64,000 nt of DNA from Amanita rubescens (GCA_015039365.1 WION01000017.1:372001-436000); one strand, 5' to 3'. Positions 10,738 to 24,200 are shown, numbered from the stretch's first letter. The notes: generated from the letters alone by a model not told the origin. Numbers and translations are program-made.

Positions 10738-13700
10738 ATGGAATCCACGGAGGAACTCCAAAAGTTGGAGATTACCGCTCTCAGATCCATCTATGCCGAA
10801 GATTTTATCGACTGTCCCCCACCCACAGTATGGAAGGTACGTGCATTACCCTTCCCCTTTGAGCTTTTCTCTCTCTCCTCACGGCCACGCCGCGCAGGGC
10901 GCAACGAGGCTACCCGAATTCCTAATCAAAATCGCCCATCCAGATTCAGATAAAGTTTACCTCCACCTCCACACAAAGTCCGTTAGTTCCGCGTTCCGTT
11001 GGGTGGATGGAATTCTGACGCTTAAGGTTACCAACTTGAAGGTTCCCGAAAACTTACCCAAGTCTCGCATGTCCCATTTTCACGATCGAAAAACCTCTTT
11101 TGGGGTTGACAATTGAACAAGTGACGAGATTGTCTCATGCGGTTAATGGAGAGGCGCAGAAATGTAGAGGTTCTGAAATGGTGTTCCAAGTGCGTTCGTT
11201 TTTTTTCTTTGCCTTGAGACGAGGTTGATATGGAGGGTAACAGATTGTCAATTTCGTTCAAGAGTGGTTTAGCGAGAATGTTAGACCGCCTGTTGAAGTT
11301 GTTGGTTCGTTGGCGGTACAAATGACTCAAAGAGCGATGGATGAAGAGAGGGTGCGGACCGGTTTTTTTTTTCCTTTTATGCCTTCTGACGCCTCTCTCT
11401 CTCGCCTAGGCTCGGAAACAACGTGAAGCAGAGGATCTCGCGCGCGAACAAGAACGAGTGGCGAGAGAAGCCGAAGCGCTGCAGGCCCAAATCAAGGAAG
11501 ACGCCATGCGCCAATTGCTGGCTAGGGAAGAATTCAAAGCTCGAAATAGGGCGTATTCAGAATCAACGGCGGTACCCGTTGCTGGGGATACGTTGACCGA
11601 GACCTTTAGTGTGGAGATTGAAGTAAACGGGTTGAGGTTTAGCACCGTCAAGTTGTTCCACCCGAGGAATGGTGCGCAGTTTCGTTTGCGTTCCACATTC
11701 GAGAAGTACTTACTTTTTCTTCTAGAACGTCTGGGAACGGTGTATCTCGCCGAACCAGTTTGCGACGACGTGAACACAACCCTCCCCCTCGAGCTACTTG
11801 TCGTCGCCTTCGACACGCACTATTACACCACTTCGCAGGGTAGAAAAAAAATCAAACAAGTCGAAGCAGAAATCCAACGTCTCATCTCCGTCAGGCATCA
11901 GAACATTCTCAGCGTGTTTGCCGTTAAACTTAATATGCCGCATTCAGCTGGGGCGCCGCAGTTGGTCGTGCTTTCTGAGCAGGCGCCGGCGTTGACGTTA
12001 TTTGATGTGTTGGAAGATTGCGAGTCGTTGAGGGAGGAACGGGCTTCCGTGAGTTCCTCAGTCTGTGTTTGACTTTTTTCGTTGACCCGCCCCCGCATAT
12101 AGGATTATTTATGCCAGATTCTCTCAGCGCTAGAAGCTGTCCACGCAGGAGGACTAATGCATCGCGGAATCACCCCGCGGTGTATCGGACTTTCTTCTCG
12201 CGACCAGGGCCAGGGGAAACAAATCAAGTTGGGAAGGGTAGGGTATTACACGCTCTTGCTCGATTTGCACCGGTCGAATGCGTTTGGCTTGACCAAGGGT
12301 GTGAATGTGGACGACTCGATGACGATTCCCGAAGCTTGGTGAGTTAGTCGTAGGTCGGCTTAGTATAGTGGATTGGACGCTGATGTACGGAATATTCAGG
12401 CGCTCTAGAGATGTGCAAAACGAATCGTCTTTGTTTTACACTCGTCACAGAGATATTCACGCCGTTGGAATCGTGCTTTTGCAGATGTTGTTGGGTTTAG
12501 ACGTCACTGAACGGTTTTCAGACGTTCAATCCGCTTTGATGTTTTGTATGTGATTTAGTTCAGATAACGTAAAACATGACCTCATACATGCGCGTTAACA
12601 GCCTCCATCTCACCTTCACTCGCGCAAACGGCGAGAAATATGATCGAACCTCCGAAAAAGAACGATATAACATGTTTGACTCTTTTGGCGGATTTGGCCG
12701 CGGCGTCGAGGCATAACGTACGGACGCGAACGACGGCTGTCACAGCTGCGAAGAGCGCGCCGATCGCCATCGTAGACCCAACGTTGAAAACGCCGAGACT
12801 ACCACCTCCCTCAGGCTATGGCACTTCTCCAGACTCGACGGACTACAAAATGATGCAAGCCCAAGCCCGTCCTCGCCAAGCCAGCAGGTGGAAAGAAGAT
12901 TGGGAAGAGTTGGAATTGCTAGGCAAAGGCGCCTTTGGGTCCGTCGTCAAAGCCCAGAACAAGATCGATAACAGGATTTACGCCGTCAAGAAAATCCGAC
13001 TCAAGACTCTCCAAAAGGATAACAAGATTTTTAGAGAGGTTAACGCGCTTTCGAGGCTTTCGCATAGGTTTATTGTGAGGTATTATACGACGTGGGTGGA
13101 GACGAGTGAGGTTGCACTCGAGGCTGAGTCAACGGTTGCGTCTGAGGATGAAGGTGATGAGGACGGAGGTGGCGAGGACGGCTTGACGTCGGTTCCTGGA
13201 AGTAGCGCGGATGCACCCGGTAAAAAGAATCTCACCAACGGCCACAGCAGCGGAACGGGTGATCTGTTCTTGGGTGGTGGGTTTAGCATCAATCTAGACG
13301 ATTTGGACGAGATTTCGGGGTCGCATTCCAAGTCGTCCTTTCCTAGCATTCATTTTTCAAGGTCTATGACTCCGGAATCGGGTGAGAGCAGTGGGAGCGA
13401 GTCGAGTGGTACCAATGGAAGTGGAACCAATGGAAGCGGAGGGAGCGGGAGCGAACCTGACAATTTGAACGTGGAAGCGGGGCATTTGAACAGTTTGTTC
13501 AAAAAGCCTACGAGGCCTACGATTATGATTTCCGGTACTAGGTTCAATGGGAACGGGATGCCAACGCCTTCTCCTCTCGTTTCGAGGACGCTTTATATCC
13601 AGATGGTGAGTTCATGCCGCGGTCCCTTCCTTGTTAAGTAAGCTAACGTACTCACAAGGAATTCGTCGAACGGCAAACGTTGAAAGAGCTTGTCGACGAA

Positions 13701-16700
13701 GGGATATCAGAAGATGAAGCTTGGAGGTTATTTCAACAGATTTTGGATGCGTTGGTACACATGTCGACGTTGGGGATTTTGCACAGGGACATCAAGTTGA
13801 AGAATATTTTTATAGATGCAAAGGGGGATTGTAAAGGTGAGCCTTTTCCCCCCAAGAAAAGATATAGTTTGTTGGCTAAAAAAAAGCATAAAGTGGGTGA
13901 CTTTGGTCTTGCGACGTCGAGTTTGGCGGCGGTAGATCCTTCGGATGTTTCTCCGTATGCTGTCGTGCTCGATGCCGATATGACGTTGGGTGCGTATCAT
14001 TGTTCCCGTGGAATTCATTCTGACAGCGAGCAGAGGTCGGAACGAGGTTGTACATTGCACCTGAAGTCCAATCGCGGAATCGAGGTCCACGGACTAGGAA
14101 CCATGACAAGGCTGATATGTACAGTCTAGGGGTAGGCGCGGTCTTTGGCCAACCTGCCCATGAATGCGAGTTGACTGTTGAATTAGATCGTGTTCTTTGA
14201 GATGAACTACAAGTTTTCGACTGGAGCTGAGAGAATAGCTGTCATTGAGGGTATTAGAAGGCCTGAACCCATTTTTCCGCCCGATTGGGACCCGCAACGT
14301 GCTCGCCAGAAAGACAGTGAGTGGTTCATTGGCGTGGTATGATGACGCTGATGTCTCTGAGCAGTAATTACGTGGCTGTTGCAACACGATCCGAGTAAGA
14401 GGCCTACCGCCGCTGAATTGTCGCAGAGTACCTTGCTGCCGCCAAAGATGGAAGACGAGTACTTTAAAGGGGCGTTGAAACTAATTGGTTGGTCCCACCT
14501 ATTGAGTTTGTGAGGATGATCAATGCTCATGATATCTAATAGCCAAGCCGGACTCTCCTCATCTGCAGACTGTTCTCTCCTCCCTGTTCAACCAGCCACC
14601 CAAGCCATCCCGCGGGTTTTTGTACGATTACGAAGCAGACGTACCCGAGCATGTCACCCTCAATGACATTGTGAACGAGCGCCTCTCGGCCATTTTCAGG
14701 TTGCACGGTGCAGTCGACATGGAACCGCCGCTTTTAATGCCTATCACAGACCCGGAGGATATCAAGAATCACTCTGCTGTTCTTGACAGTCATGGCGATG
14801 TCGTCATGCTCCCCAACAATATTCTCGTCCCGTTTGCGCGACTTGCTGCACGCGCTAACACGAAACGCATCAAACGATTCCATATCGCGAATGTATACAA
14901 GCCGTACGTTTGCTCGCTTCTGCTTTAAGTTGTTCATCGATCGCTGACAAGCTTGGTGTTAGTCACTTCACTGGACACCCGAAAATGTCAAAAGCTGCCG
15001 TGTTTGACATCATTTCGCAAGACCTCAAGTGGGGACCTATCGCCGCTGGCGCCGAGATCATATCTGTAGCGAACGAGTGTTTGAGTTGTTTCCCGAACTT
15101 GGCGAATAATTACGAGATACGTATAAGCCATGCAAAAAGTACGTTTCTCCTTTTTGAAGAGTGAACTCTTTTTGATCGTTGGGGTAGTCATTGAGCTAGC
15201 GTTGAGCCATCTTCCTCCTGGTCAACGGAGCGGGGTTATCGACATCTTGAATCAATCTAAATCGTCTGTATCTCAGAAACGTGCGTTGTTGCTGAAGAAA
15301 GGTCTTCTCAGAAGTACTGCGGACGAGTTGGAAATCTTATCAGACAAAGGTACGTAAAACTTCTGAATTCTCGAGCTGGACTAACAATACTCGTGCAGAC
15401 GACGAGATTGACAATCTGCTTGCAAGACTCGAAAAGGTATCCCCTGCTTTTGTCGGTCTTATTCAACCGTTCGTGGACGAAGTCAAGCATACGATTCAAT
15501 ATTCGGTTTCTACGGGCGTGACTAGGCAAATTTATTTCCACCCGCTTATGCTCGGAAACCATCTGCAATTATTCAAGGATGGCGTGATTGTCGACGTTGT
15601 TCGCAAGAACAAGGCAACGGATATTCTGGCCTCAGGTGGAAGGTATTCTTTTAAACTGCTCGTAATCTTCATTTGATTGACTCTCACTATTAGATACGAA
15701 AGTTTGATAACGCGTTATTCTCCGTTGAAGACCAAGGCGGATTCTGTATGCGCAGTAGGCATCAACATTTCCGTCGAGAAGATCACATCAGCCATTGCGT
15801 CGCATCAAAGTGCGTTTATGAAGACTTTGGTGAAAGAGAATCGTTCGTTTGGCTTTTGGAGTCCACGACGGTGCGATGTCTATGTAGTATCATACCACGC
15901 AGGGAATCTCCAAGAGAGGCTCGAAGTTGTTGCATACCTTTGGCAACACAACATCAGCGCGGATCTCATGTACGAGTCGGCCCTACCGGACGGGGAACAT
16001 GAGAACTACGTGGATGTCTGTGCGAGGGAGGGTATCTTGTTTACCGTATATCCACGTCCGCGTACCGGCAGTCGACGAGAGCAGGCGGCATTCAAGGTTA
16101 AGAGCATTCTCAAAGGGACGGAATACGAACGTGAGTCTTGGCGTGAAAGTACGCGTATTATAGTGACTCCGTCGCACAGTGTCCAAGCAAGAGCTTGTTG
16201 GCTGGCTCCAGCAGCAGATTGCAGAGCAGAAGCGTATCGACCTTTCTACGTCCGGAGTGCCAATTTCGACAGAAGGAACGCTAAGTAATGTGCCCTCAAA
16301 GGACACGGTTCCTCCGTCATCGGATGTACAACTTATATTACCGGTCGACACGAAGAAGCAGCGGAAGCATGTGAAGCAGCTCTTTCTCGATCGAGGTGCG
16401 CATGTTTTACGTTGGGTAGCAGGTGGTGGTTTGATCGCGATCCGGTTCCTTAGCCTTTGAAACAGGTGTTCAATTGAAGAACTCCATCCAGACTGGTCTT
16501 CCCATCCTCGCGGTGGACGTACCTTCGCTAGTCTTCGACGCGATGACTCGCTCCGGGTCTTGGATCACGGATGAAGAAGCGTGGAAGATGGTGCTCAACA
16601 CGTTTCCGGCACAGAATACCGCTTATGCGCAGCAGATTCGCGAAGCGGCTGCCAAGAGACGCACGGAGGGTCATCGATTCTTGATCCTGTTCGCCGTCAG

Positions 16701-16731
16701 GGAAGAAAGAATCCAACTTCTCACATTGTAA
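10738..16731 (+). CDS. GCN2: GCN2-type eIF2alpha kinase (RWD, pseudokinase, kinase, HisRS-like)
   Basis: Twenty exons: 10738-10836, 10898-10977, 11042-11189, 11244-11351, 11410-12048, 12103-12338, 12400-12545, 12602-13605, 13659-13836, 13894-13989, 14034-14131, 14187-14316, 14365-14487, 14543-14903, 14963-15138, 15188-15349, 15399-15642, 15694-16130, 16180-16395, 16466-16731. The sum is 4947 nt, 1648 aa, one frame, close to yeast Gcn2 in length. Order: RWD domain (1-145), charged coiled coil, degenerate kinase (about 200-560), active kinase from about 584 (GKGAFGSVVKA, AVKKI, HRDIK at 861, GDFG about 881, APE), with a Ser/Gly/acidic insert, then HisRS-like region (about 1050-1500) and C-terminal domain. 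It binds uncharged tRNA and phosphorylates eIF2alpha under amino-acid starvation. No break was found. It is unlinked functionally to its neighbours, though nitrogen starvation is a shared theme with the nitrate cluster. Confidence 0.93.
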
Positions 16732-17098
16732 TCAAGCAGGTTTTCTCCCTTTTTCTCTCTCTTTGGATTGCAACAACAACAATTATCATAATCACAAAGT
16801 ACAAACGGATCACTGTCTCATGGTTTTTTTTTATTGTAAATTTCTTGTGGAGATTATTTAACGTCTACTCATCGGATACTGAACTTACAGATACCAGGCT
16901 GCTCTCTTGTGTACGGGTATGTAATTATATTACGGAATGATAGTGTCGTATTGTCATTTGGCGATTTCCGGCGCGTTTTGGGTCGACTACTGGGTATCAC
17001 CTATTGATACAAATACAAGTGAGAAGATAGTTATGAGTAAGTACAAGGAGACAGCGATGTCCCCAATGCCCTTCTCCAGCCCTAGCAGATGCCTTCCG
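16732..17098. other. Convergent intergenic region
   Basis: About 370 bp between the 3' ends of the GCN2-type gene and the EthD gene. AT-rich, with T-runs after the first stop codon; no gene seen. Confidence 0.5.
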
Positions 17099-17643
17099 TC
17101 ACTGGGACGGCCACTCCTTCCAGATCTTCATATCCTCTTCACAATTGATCATGGCTTTTCCATCCTGAATGATAACCACTTTATTCCCGACTACCGTCCC
17201 ACTGTTCACACGTCGAATATGCTGCAGTGCTTCGCTCAGCAAAAAGGCCCACGCATCTTGTAGGATGACCTTTTGGTAGTAGTCATTAGACTTGACAGTC
17301 GACTTGAAATCTGGGGCGCGCTCGAAAACCATCTCTGCGGCACCGTCCCACTCGGAGATGTCGAGGTCCGCTGGCGCTGCAACACCTGGCGCGAATTGGG
17401 GGTCGTGTGTCTATGAGATCAAATCAAAGTTACAACAGAGGGCGGCCAAGGGAGCATTGAACAGAATAGGTGGGTAAACGCTTGCGCGAGAGAATTGGTG
17501 CGTACCTGAGCATAGTACTTGATGCCATTCTCCAACGCCCACGGCGTCACCTTGGCTCCATGCTTGAGCCAATGTTCTGAGAACTGCTCCCTCGTATAAT
17601 TGGCATGTCTTTTCAATAATGCTTGTCCTAGGTCGTTAGTCAT
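17099..17643 (-). CDS. EthD-domain protein
   Basis: Exon 1 17506-17643 (46 codons), intron 17411-17505, exon 2 17099-17410; 450 nt, 149 aa. The fold is a small alpha+beta barrel of the EthD type, recognised by the pattern of an N-terminal HANYTREQFSEHWLKHGAKV segment (as in proteins that form dimeric ferredoxin-like barrels), a central AEMVFERAPDF, and a C-terminal segment with hydrophobic strand VVGNKVVII. Such proteins are found with fungal tailoring and degradative enzymes; some are dehydratases or cyclases, but no pathway genes are adjacent here, so a specific reaction is not assigned. The start is the first ATG and gives the normal length. Confidence 0.8.
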
Positions 17644-18584
17644 TCCGAGGCCGTAGCGTAGCGCAGGACTTCGGTCTTCTCTTATGCTGAGGCGACCATG
17701 TTCTTAAGACCGCGGGAAAGTTATATATTAATAATAATATAGGCTTTCCCACGCGTCTCATCTCTAACGATTACCACCCACGAAAACTTCATACAAGTAA
17801 GCTCAACTATTTCCACATACTCTGGTACTCATCGTCCGATGACAGAATCCTTGACGATATCCCGAATTTGTGAAACGATTGGTGCTCTTTGACGATGCGG
17901 AAGTATATTTCTACTTCACAGAGGTTAAGGATGAAGGGTTACTACGTCAATCCCCCACAGATCAAGTTGCGACCACGAGAATTGTGAAGGCCTCTGCTGG
18001 AAAGGATACCATCAGTCCCGTTTTCCCAACTCGGCGCCAAGCCGAGTAAAGAAATCCAGGTTTATGACGCTATTATAAACTACGGCCGCAATACGCATTG
18101 GACGTTGAAATCAAACAAACCATCCAATTGTCGACCTATTAATCCTTCTATGAGTCGAAGCTTTTCAACATTTCTATGAGCATATGGTTTGTTAATGTCG
18201 CTATATCACGGGCGAACAATTTCTGACCTTAGTCATATCCAGGAAGCCTTAGATGTTATTCCTTACATTTTAAGGGTGGAGATCACGTAATCTATACACG
18301 TCTTCTACATTATTCATCTCTGCTACCCGTTCAAGAGAACCATTAACTTTATCTTGAACACCCCAACCCCCCTCTTTCTCGCGCGCAGCGACGTAAATCG
18401 CATCCTTTGTTACGTGGGGAATGTACAATGCAAGACAGACGCCTGATGGACGTGGCGGATCTAGTAAGAGCCTTTCGCCTACCTAACGCTTGCTATGCTT
18501 ACTCCATTCGCGAAGCTTAAAGGCTGACAGTAAATCGATGTAGAAGAAAACGATAAACTATCTGCATGCCCATCATAGTGGTGG
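17644..18584. other. Stretch without a supportable gene
   Basis: Contains a plus-strand open stretch about 17865-18050 (YPEFVKRLVLFDDAEVYF) that could be an N-terminal relic of a CorA-like gene, given the relic C-terminus at 18585-18910. It is preceded by a stop and followed by one, and I cannot align it with confidence. Confidence 0.3.
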
Positions 18585-18910
18585 CACCGCGTACTGAATC
18601 TCGCATATTGACGTTATCAAAGGCGTTTATGGCATCAACGTTCAGCAATTTGTCCCAGGCACTGAAGGCACAGTACTTTTTAGCGGCATGCGCTTTGACG
18701 ACAACGATCTACTGGATATTTGTAGCTTTTCATGGCAAAGTTTTCGCCAAGGACATGCCGTTATGGCGAAAGCTTGGGTGGCCGATCTCCGCCATTTACT
18801 ATATGGTCTCAAGGGCTATGCAGGTCAGAGCCAAGCCCAAGACGGGAGTTTTTTACCCATGTTCCATACGTAGTGTGAAGGTGACAGCGGATTGTACGAG
18901 TGATGAGTAA
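18585..18910 (+). pseudogene. Relic C-terminus of a CorA-like membrane protein
   Basis: The last 150 bp resemble the C-terminal exon of the intact gene at 46760-49018: the relic has IYWIFVAFHG and LWRKLGWPISAIYY where the intact gene has IWILVAFQ and FWRRLGWPIYIVYH. Upstream, the intron end (ATATTGAC then TCAAAG) and a GVYGINVQQF segment match the intact gene's intron end and GFFGMHVQEI. However, GVYGIN lies in a different frame from the second membrane segment, so there is a frameshift near 18660-18680, and upstream exons are missing. A decayed paralogue is the best reading. Confidence 0.6.
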
Positions 18911-19203
18911 CGTCTCGGGGACCGATGAAGAACGCGTCCACAAAGTTCCAGGCTTGCGTTGAACCTCGAGAATGTGAAAACTAAAGTTGTGAATAGCGCG
19001 AGTTGTATTCTGTACAGAGTTGAGGTTTACGATGCACTGCCAGCGAGTCCCAGGAAACCGCTTAGGCAGGGTCAAGGCAATGCCCTGTAAGGTTTATTGG
19101 ACCCTGACCGGAATAAATAACCCGTGGGTTACACTGTAATATCCGGTAGAGTTTCAGCTCCGCATTCTACCTTCGGCTCTCAGTCATCGACGTTTCCTCT
19201 ATC

Positions 19204-19781
19204 ATGTCTTCTATTCATACCAAACCCAGAATGACACTCTTAGAAATACTACGACAGTTATTAATACTCCTCCAGCGGATACTCGAGGAACTCCTAGAGG
19301 AGATCGTTGAAAATCATTCAGGTGAATATGATCGACTTCCTGAGTAATTATTGCCCGGCTTGTTGATGTTCGTCTAGTCAGTGAATCCTCAGATCACGAG
19401 TCTGAACGCCCCCCGAGGAAAAAAAGGAAATACTCGTCAGATGATGACGCTCAACAGTCCAGGCCAGGAACGTCCGTGCCAGTTGGTCATAGAACTTTGC
19501 GCAGCCACACCAGAAAGCAAAAGACGGAGAGGCGAACGCACCAAGACGACGGCCGTCAGTATTCGCATTTACTTTTCCGAGCTAATACCCACCTACGAGC
19601 AGAAGGAAAAGAGTTGAGGCTTACCAAAGCCACTTTGTATGCATTCGACGAGCTAGGCGCTAGCAAGGCATACAATGATCCTTGTGCCAGAATTCAAAGT
19701 TGGCTCAAGACAATTGAGAACAACTTGAAGGCAGTAATTTCGAACAATTATGAAGATGACGGCAATGATAATGCCCCATAA
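19204..19781 (+). CDS. Unrecognised small basic protein, paralogue 1
   Basis: Exon 1 19204-19321, intron 19322-19377, exon 2 19378-19781; 522 nt, 173 aa in frame. The N-terminus is a Leu/Glu-rich amphipathic helix (residues 11-35, likely coiled coil), followed by an acidic-basic stretch with PPRKKRK, resembling a nuclear localisation signal, then a Ser/Arg/Lys-rich linker. The C-terminal 60 residues contain LTKATLYAFDELGASKAYNDP and RIQSWL. This last block is shared with the protein at 26661-27295 (LTRAAVYAFN, YDPYSRVRKWL), and both have a Lys/Arg cluster before it. I do not recognise the family; a nuclear role would be an inference from the basic cluster only. Confidence 0.65.
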
Positions 19782-20967
19782 CGGACGACCCAGGAGCAGA
19801 GCAGAGCATTCGAATGCAATAGGTTTGTTTTAGACTTTAAGCAGTTTGACAGGTTCTTATCATTTGCAGGCAATGTTATCGATTAGTATATAATATTGTG
19901 AGTGCAGCAGTGGGGTGCATTAATTATCCCATTCATTTCGAGGCGATAGTATAGTTGATACATAATTGGTAATTGGTATATTCCTGAGTTTACTTGCGTG
20001 CTAGAGTGTAGTGCTTAAAAAAAAAGAGACGGGGGACGTGCAGTGTGCCGGCTCAGCGTGTGCCGGTGCCGGTGTTTGGCATTATTTTCCGGGTCGTTGA
20101 GAGCCAATCAGGAACCGAGGATGTTGACGATCGACAACACCTTCGTTTATCCAACTTCGTTGATCATGTAGGAGAGAAACCCCGCAATCCAAAGAAAGAA
20201 CCATATGGTATTATTCGGAGAGTAAGACGAACGTACCAGGAGCCTCCGAATCGACGGTTAAGGTCGCCCTTATCCTTCCTCCCAAACGAATTACAAAACG
20301 GTGGATCTCTCAAGGCTCGCGGTTTACCAGCCACGAGCCTCGTGTTAGAAGATACATCCATTGAGGAAGTTATAAATGTCACCCCGAGAAACGTGACTTC
20401 GCTGAGGACGGCAGCAGGTGCGGTTACATTCTTGTCCTTTCTTCTCTCCTTTCAACTTTGACATGAACCAGGGCCTCTACAACTCTTGTCGGGCGAGCCG
20501 AGGGTGTAAGACAGGACAGACGCCCGGGCAGCAGTGCAGTAGCGTTTTGTGACGAAGGATATGGGTGAGCGGAGGAGCCTTGAGGGCCAACGAGCTCAAG
20601 CAACTGTGCGTAAACTCGGTGCTATACCCCCATCCTGTGTGATTTCATTAGTTGCCCCCCACATCAGAAAACGTCATCCGTGGCTCCCACAGCCCAGTTC
20701 GAGTGCCGCTGTACGATATTGAACTAAGCGCGTATATATCGTATAGTATATATATCCGTATGTCCTCGCAACCTCACCTATTGTACTTACACTTTTCGTT
20801 CGTTAGGTAAATATAGTCAGTCGTTTGACGCACGCAACGCCTGAGTGTCATTCCGAGTCGTTAGCGCTCACATGATGCGGTCGCTGTAGGACCCGACGTG
20901 TGACAGATGTAGCCCTATGTTGTACAAAACTTCGAATAAAGCAATAGGTTGCGAGAAACCATTCTGA
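19782..20967. other. Stretch without a supportable gene, holding a duplicated segment
   Basis: A plus-strand 138-aa frame at 20045-20461 and a minus-strand frame at 20164-20382 overlap; neither shows a domain. About 75 bp at 20071-20145 match 27507-27580, downstream of the paralogous gene. A TATA-like tract (GTATAGTATATATA) near 20740-20755 has no recognisable gene attached. Confidence 0.4.
20071..20145. repeat. Segment duplicated downstream of the 19204/26661 gene pair (copy 1)
   Basis: CGGTGTTTG, GGGTCGTTGAGAGCCAATC and a GACAAC segment recur with about one mismatch in four to five bases at 27507-27580, in the same orientation and at a similar distance from the paralogous gene. It is non-coding or part of an unrecognised exon. 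Confidence 0.5.
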
Positions 20968-21210
20968 CTAATCTATGTATACTGTTTTTCCTGGAACCCC
21001 AAGTATAGTCTTAACTTCTGCTCCCGGTTTTTGGCTCCTGGTGTAACGTATCACTTGCAACTCGTTCCTACTTCCCCAGGTATCGGTTCCTCCATTAGCC
21101 GTGAGAGTATACCAGTCCTCAGATCCCCCTCCACCGAAGTCACCACCAGTTTGAGTGACACTGACATAAATATCCTCAAAGATATTGTTTACTATGGTAA
21201 TACCGAACAT
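20968..21210 (-). CDS. Small 80-aa protein of unknown function
   Basis: Single open exon, 80 aa, beginning MFGITIVNN. The layout (an N-terminal beta strand with VNN, then IYVSVTQ, SEDWYTL, DTWGSR, and a C-terminal valine-rich strand) resembles small fungal all-beta proteins with a DW-Y-L and DTW pattern that I have seen annotated as hypothetical. No signal peptide, no introns. The body is free of stops and has coding-like codon use, but the frame is short and no neighbour helps. Confidence 0.45.
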   Translation of the reverse strand: MFGITIVNNIFEDIYVSVTQTGGDFGGGGSEDWYTLTANGGTDTWGSRNELQVIRYTRSQKPGAEVKTILGVPGKTVYID

Positions 21211-24200
21211 TTTATCTATCTGAAGATAGATGTATTTATCAATTTATACATAGCATATTAAAAGTTGCTGAATGTGCTTACTTATGAATGGTCTTAATCA
21301 AGAACACGAATAAAAAATAGTTTGAGTTTTGTAGGGACGATAGGACACGGGATTTGATATGCTAAATCTCGATTGTAAACCGCGAGAGTGACAAAGGGAA
21401 ATGGACTCACAATGGGAATGAAATGTGATAGTGTGTGCGGTGACACGTTGAAGCACAATGGCAAAGATAACGACAATAGAAGAAAAGTGCACTGGCAGTA
21501 GCAATAACAAGATTGAGAGGGGGGTGGGGAAAGCAGTCGTCCTTGAGGCGTTTAAATAGCCACACCGATACCCATCATGAATATAGGAGGATGGTTCTAA
21601 GATTATGATCTCCCAATCTCGTATGACTCGGTCACCTGACAGGTCAACCCCGGTGAAAATTTCTCGACAGACAGCATGCACGTAGGAGTTGAAAGTTCCC
21701 ATCTGTCAGTACATTGTCATATGCACATTTGAAATTTCCCGGCATGAGTCTGACGGGTACGGAGACGGCCGTAGTACGTAAACGGAAGTAGATGGCGACA
21801 CGAGGGAGTCACCTGGCCTCCCATCGTCGTTCGCATCATCCTACTGTTCGTCGACGAAGTTTATTGATAACTATCAAACAACATGCAGGCCGGGCACAAG
21901 CACAGTGAAGGGGTCCACGGGGTAAAGGAACGACATTGCGAGAAGTGAAACAATGACATTGCGTATTCGCTAAGCCTTGACGTCGGGGGTAAAGTGGAAG
22001 ACCTCAAGCTAAGGATTGGCAACACCTACTTTGTACACACCAGCCCTCGCTAGCGGCTACATCCGTCTCTTCCCTTAACTCGCTCGTCAAGCTGCCAGAC
22101 AAACAGCTCTCACTCCCAACACATGGGAGTCCCTTCTCTTCGCAACATCATGAATACATATGATGGAGACTCTAATCATCAGTATAATCACACCTTGATC
22201 AATCACCAAAATACTACCTTACCAGTGGATCAACAGCAATATGACCGCACCGGTGACCGAGCCCCTTCTTGCAGGCTCAAACAACTCTCCAAATGGTTTT
22301 CGTCGCCCACCAGGTCCGTCAAACTGGCTATTAGAATCATTACCGCCCGGTTACATTGCACATATTCCACCTTATTATCAAAATAATTCTTATCATGTAG
22401 ATTGACAATGCTCACCATTATAATACTTATTTTATCACTATCCCATAGCTTTCTAGTCTCTTTCTTCGAGTCGTAGCAGACAAGCTCTGGGCTTATCAGC
22501 TTATTGATGTCCTCGCATCGTGATGGAGCTAAGCGGAGATTGAACCGGCATGACGGGAAACGTGACTGATGTGACTCAAAACTTTCAAAAGCCTACCTTT
22601 TTGAACATTGCAACGCCGGCAGCGCAATCCCAAACAAAATACTTCGTTTATTTCAGTTTGGTTTATGTAGAAATGTAGATAAGAAGCAAATAGACCTCCC
22701 ATCCAAATCCGGAGACTGATATCCACCGGCAAGCACATTTCCGAATCAAGTTTTCAAAAATTTTCAAACACCTACCCAATGATAGTAGAGAATCAAAGGA
22801 CAGTGGATAAGAATCGGCAATCATACCCAGTGAGAAATGTAGCCGCCGCCAGCCGTCATCCGTGACAGCGGCCACGGGCCGATATTGTCAGCCAGAATGT
22901 CAATATTTCAAGTTGATCTGCTCTTGTTTGTCGCCCAGAAATGAATGCATTGCTCGCGTTACACGAATTCGTCGCTAGCTGCCCCCAGCTTCCCCTCAAC
23001 TTCCCCAGGAATCTCTGTATCTCCTCGCTTCCCACATCCCCTCCTCGTTTCCTTTATCCGTCCTCTGCTTCCCCCGTCCGCTCCTCTCCCTTTTCCCTTC
23101 CTTCTACTGCTTCCGTTTACCTCTTCTTTCCATTTACACTAAGAATCTCATTGAATTCCATTTAAGTTCGACTGAATTTGATAGACTTACTTGTCCACTG
23201 AGTCCGATATCATTAGGATGTGAAAAAAAGGCCTTCGCATGAGAGGGCAGCCCAGGTGGTCTTGGACGCACCCGCAGTTGGTGTGATGGGAGCTGAGGCT
23301 GTGTACGAGTAGCTAGTCAGTGGAGAGCTGAGCGTGTGTCACGACAACCTTACCTCAGGTCAAAGGTGCAGTTCTGGAGATCTGTTTCATGCAAATCCAT
23401 AAAATTGAGCGTCGAGCATTCGTAAGAGAGGGGCATACATACACCAGCTGTTGCAGCACCAATGTGCAAAAACGCAGATCCGTGCGCGCTGCCATTTTGG
23501 CCCTTGGGGAAGTCGTTGCTGACGGTGGGCTTGGTAGTTGATAGTCAAACAGCTAGTTATGCGCATATAGTCGACCACGTACCTCGTCAGCTAGGATGGG
23601 ATCCTCAGGCATACGGCGCGTTGTGATGTACGATCTTCGAATATGATGCATCTGATGCTCATTGCTGGTCGCGGCCGGAAAGTAACGCATATAGTCGATA
23701 CGTACTATGGCCGCGGGTTTGCACTCATTTTGAGTGGTTATTATGCAGAGTGTGTTGAGTGAGCGGTTGGGAGGCGATGTATGGCTATAGGGACAGCAAC
23801 TTGCAAGTGATGCGATGACAGGAGCAAGTCAAGAACATCCATTGTTTGGTCACCCAAACATTGAAACAATGGACTTAGAGACTTTTGGCATTGTCAGATT
23901 TCGAGCTTGGGAACATTGATGGACTTGAAATAAGTTTCACTCAACGCTTCACAAGAAAATAACGTGGGAGAAGCTATGAGCGGCTGAGAGGAGACGTTGG
24001 ACGCGTTGAACGGGCGGGTGACACCACGTGGCGCGGCTTGTGACGGATTTGGAAGTTGGGGATTGCCCGACATGCATCCGCACATTTCTCACTGGGAATC
24101 ATAATTCAAGAGCATTTTCATGGGTCACGCGCACGGAGGGTGGAACCTTCTGTTGCTTCTCTTTCTCGAACATCGACATCACTACTCCCTCTTTGTCTTC

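Noticed and set aside
21298..21702. 134-aa minus-strand open frame
   Set aside because: No domain, no supporting paralogue; hydrophobic stretch comes from a simple-composition region.
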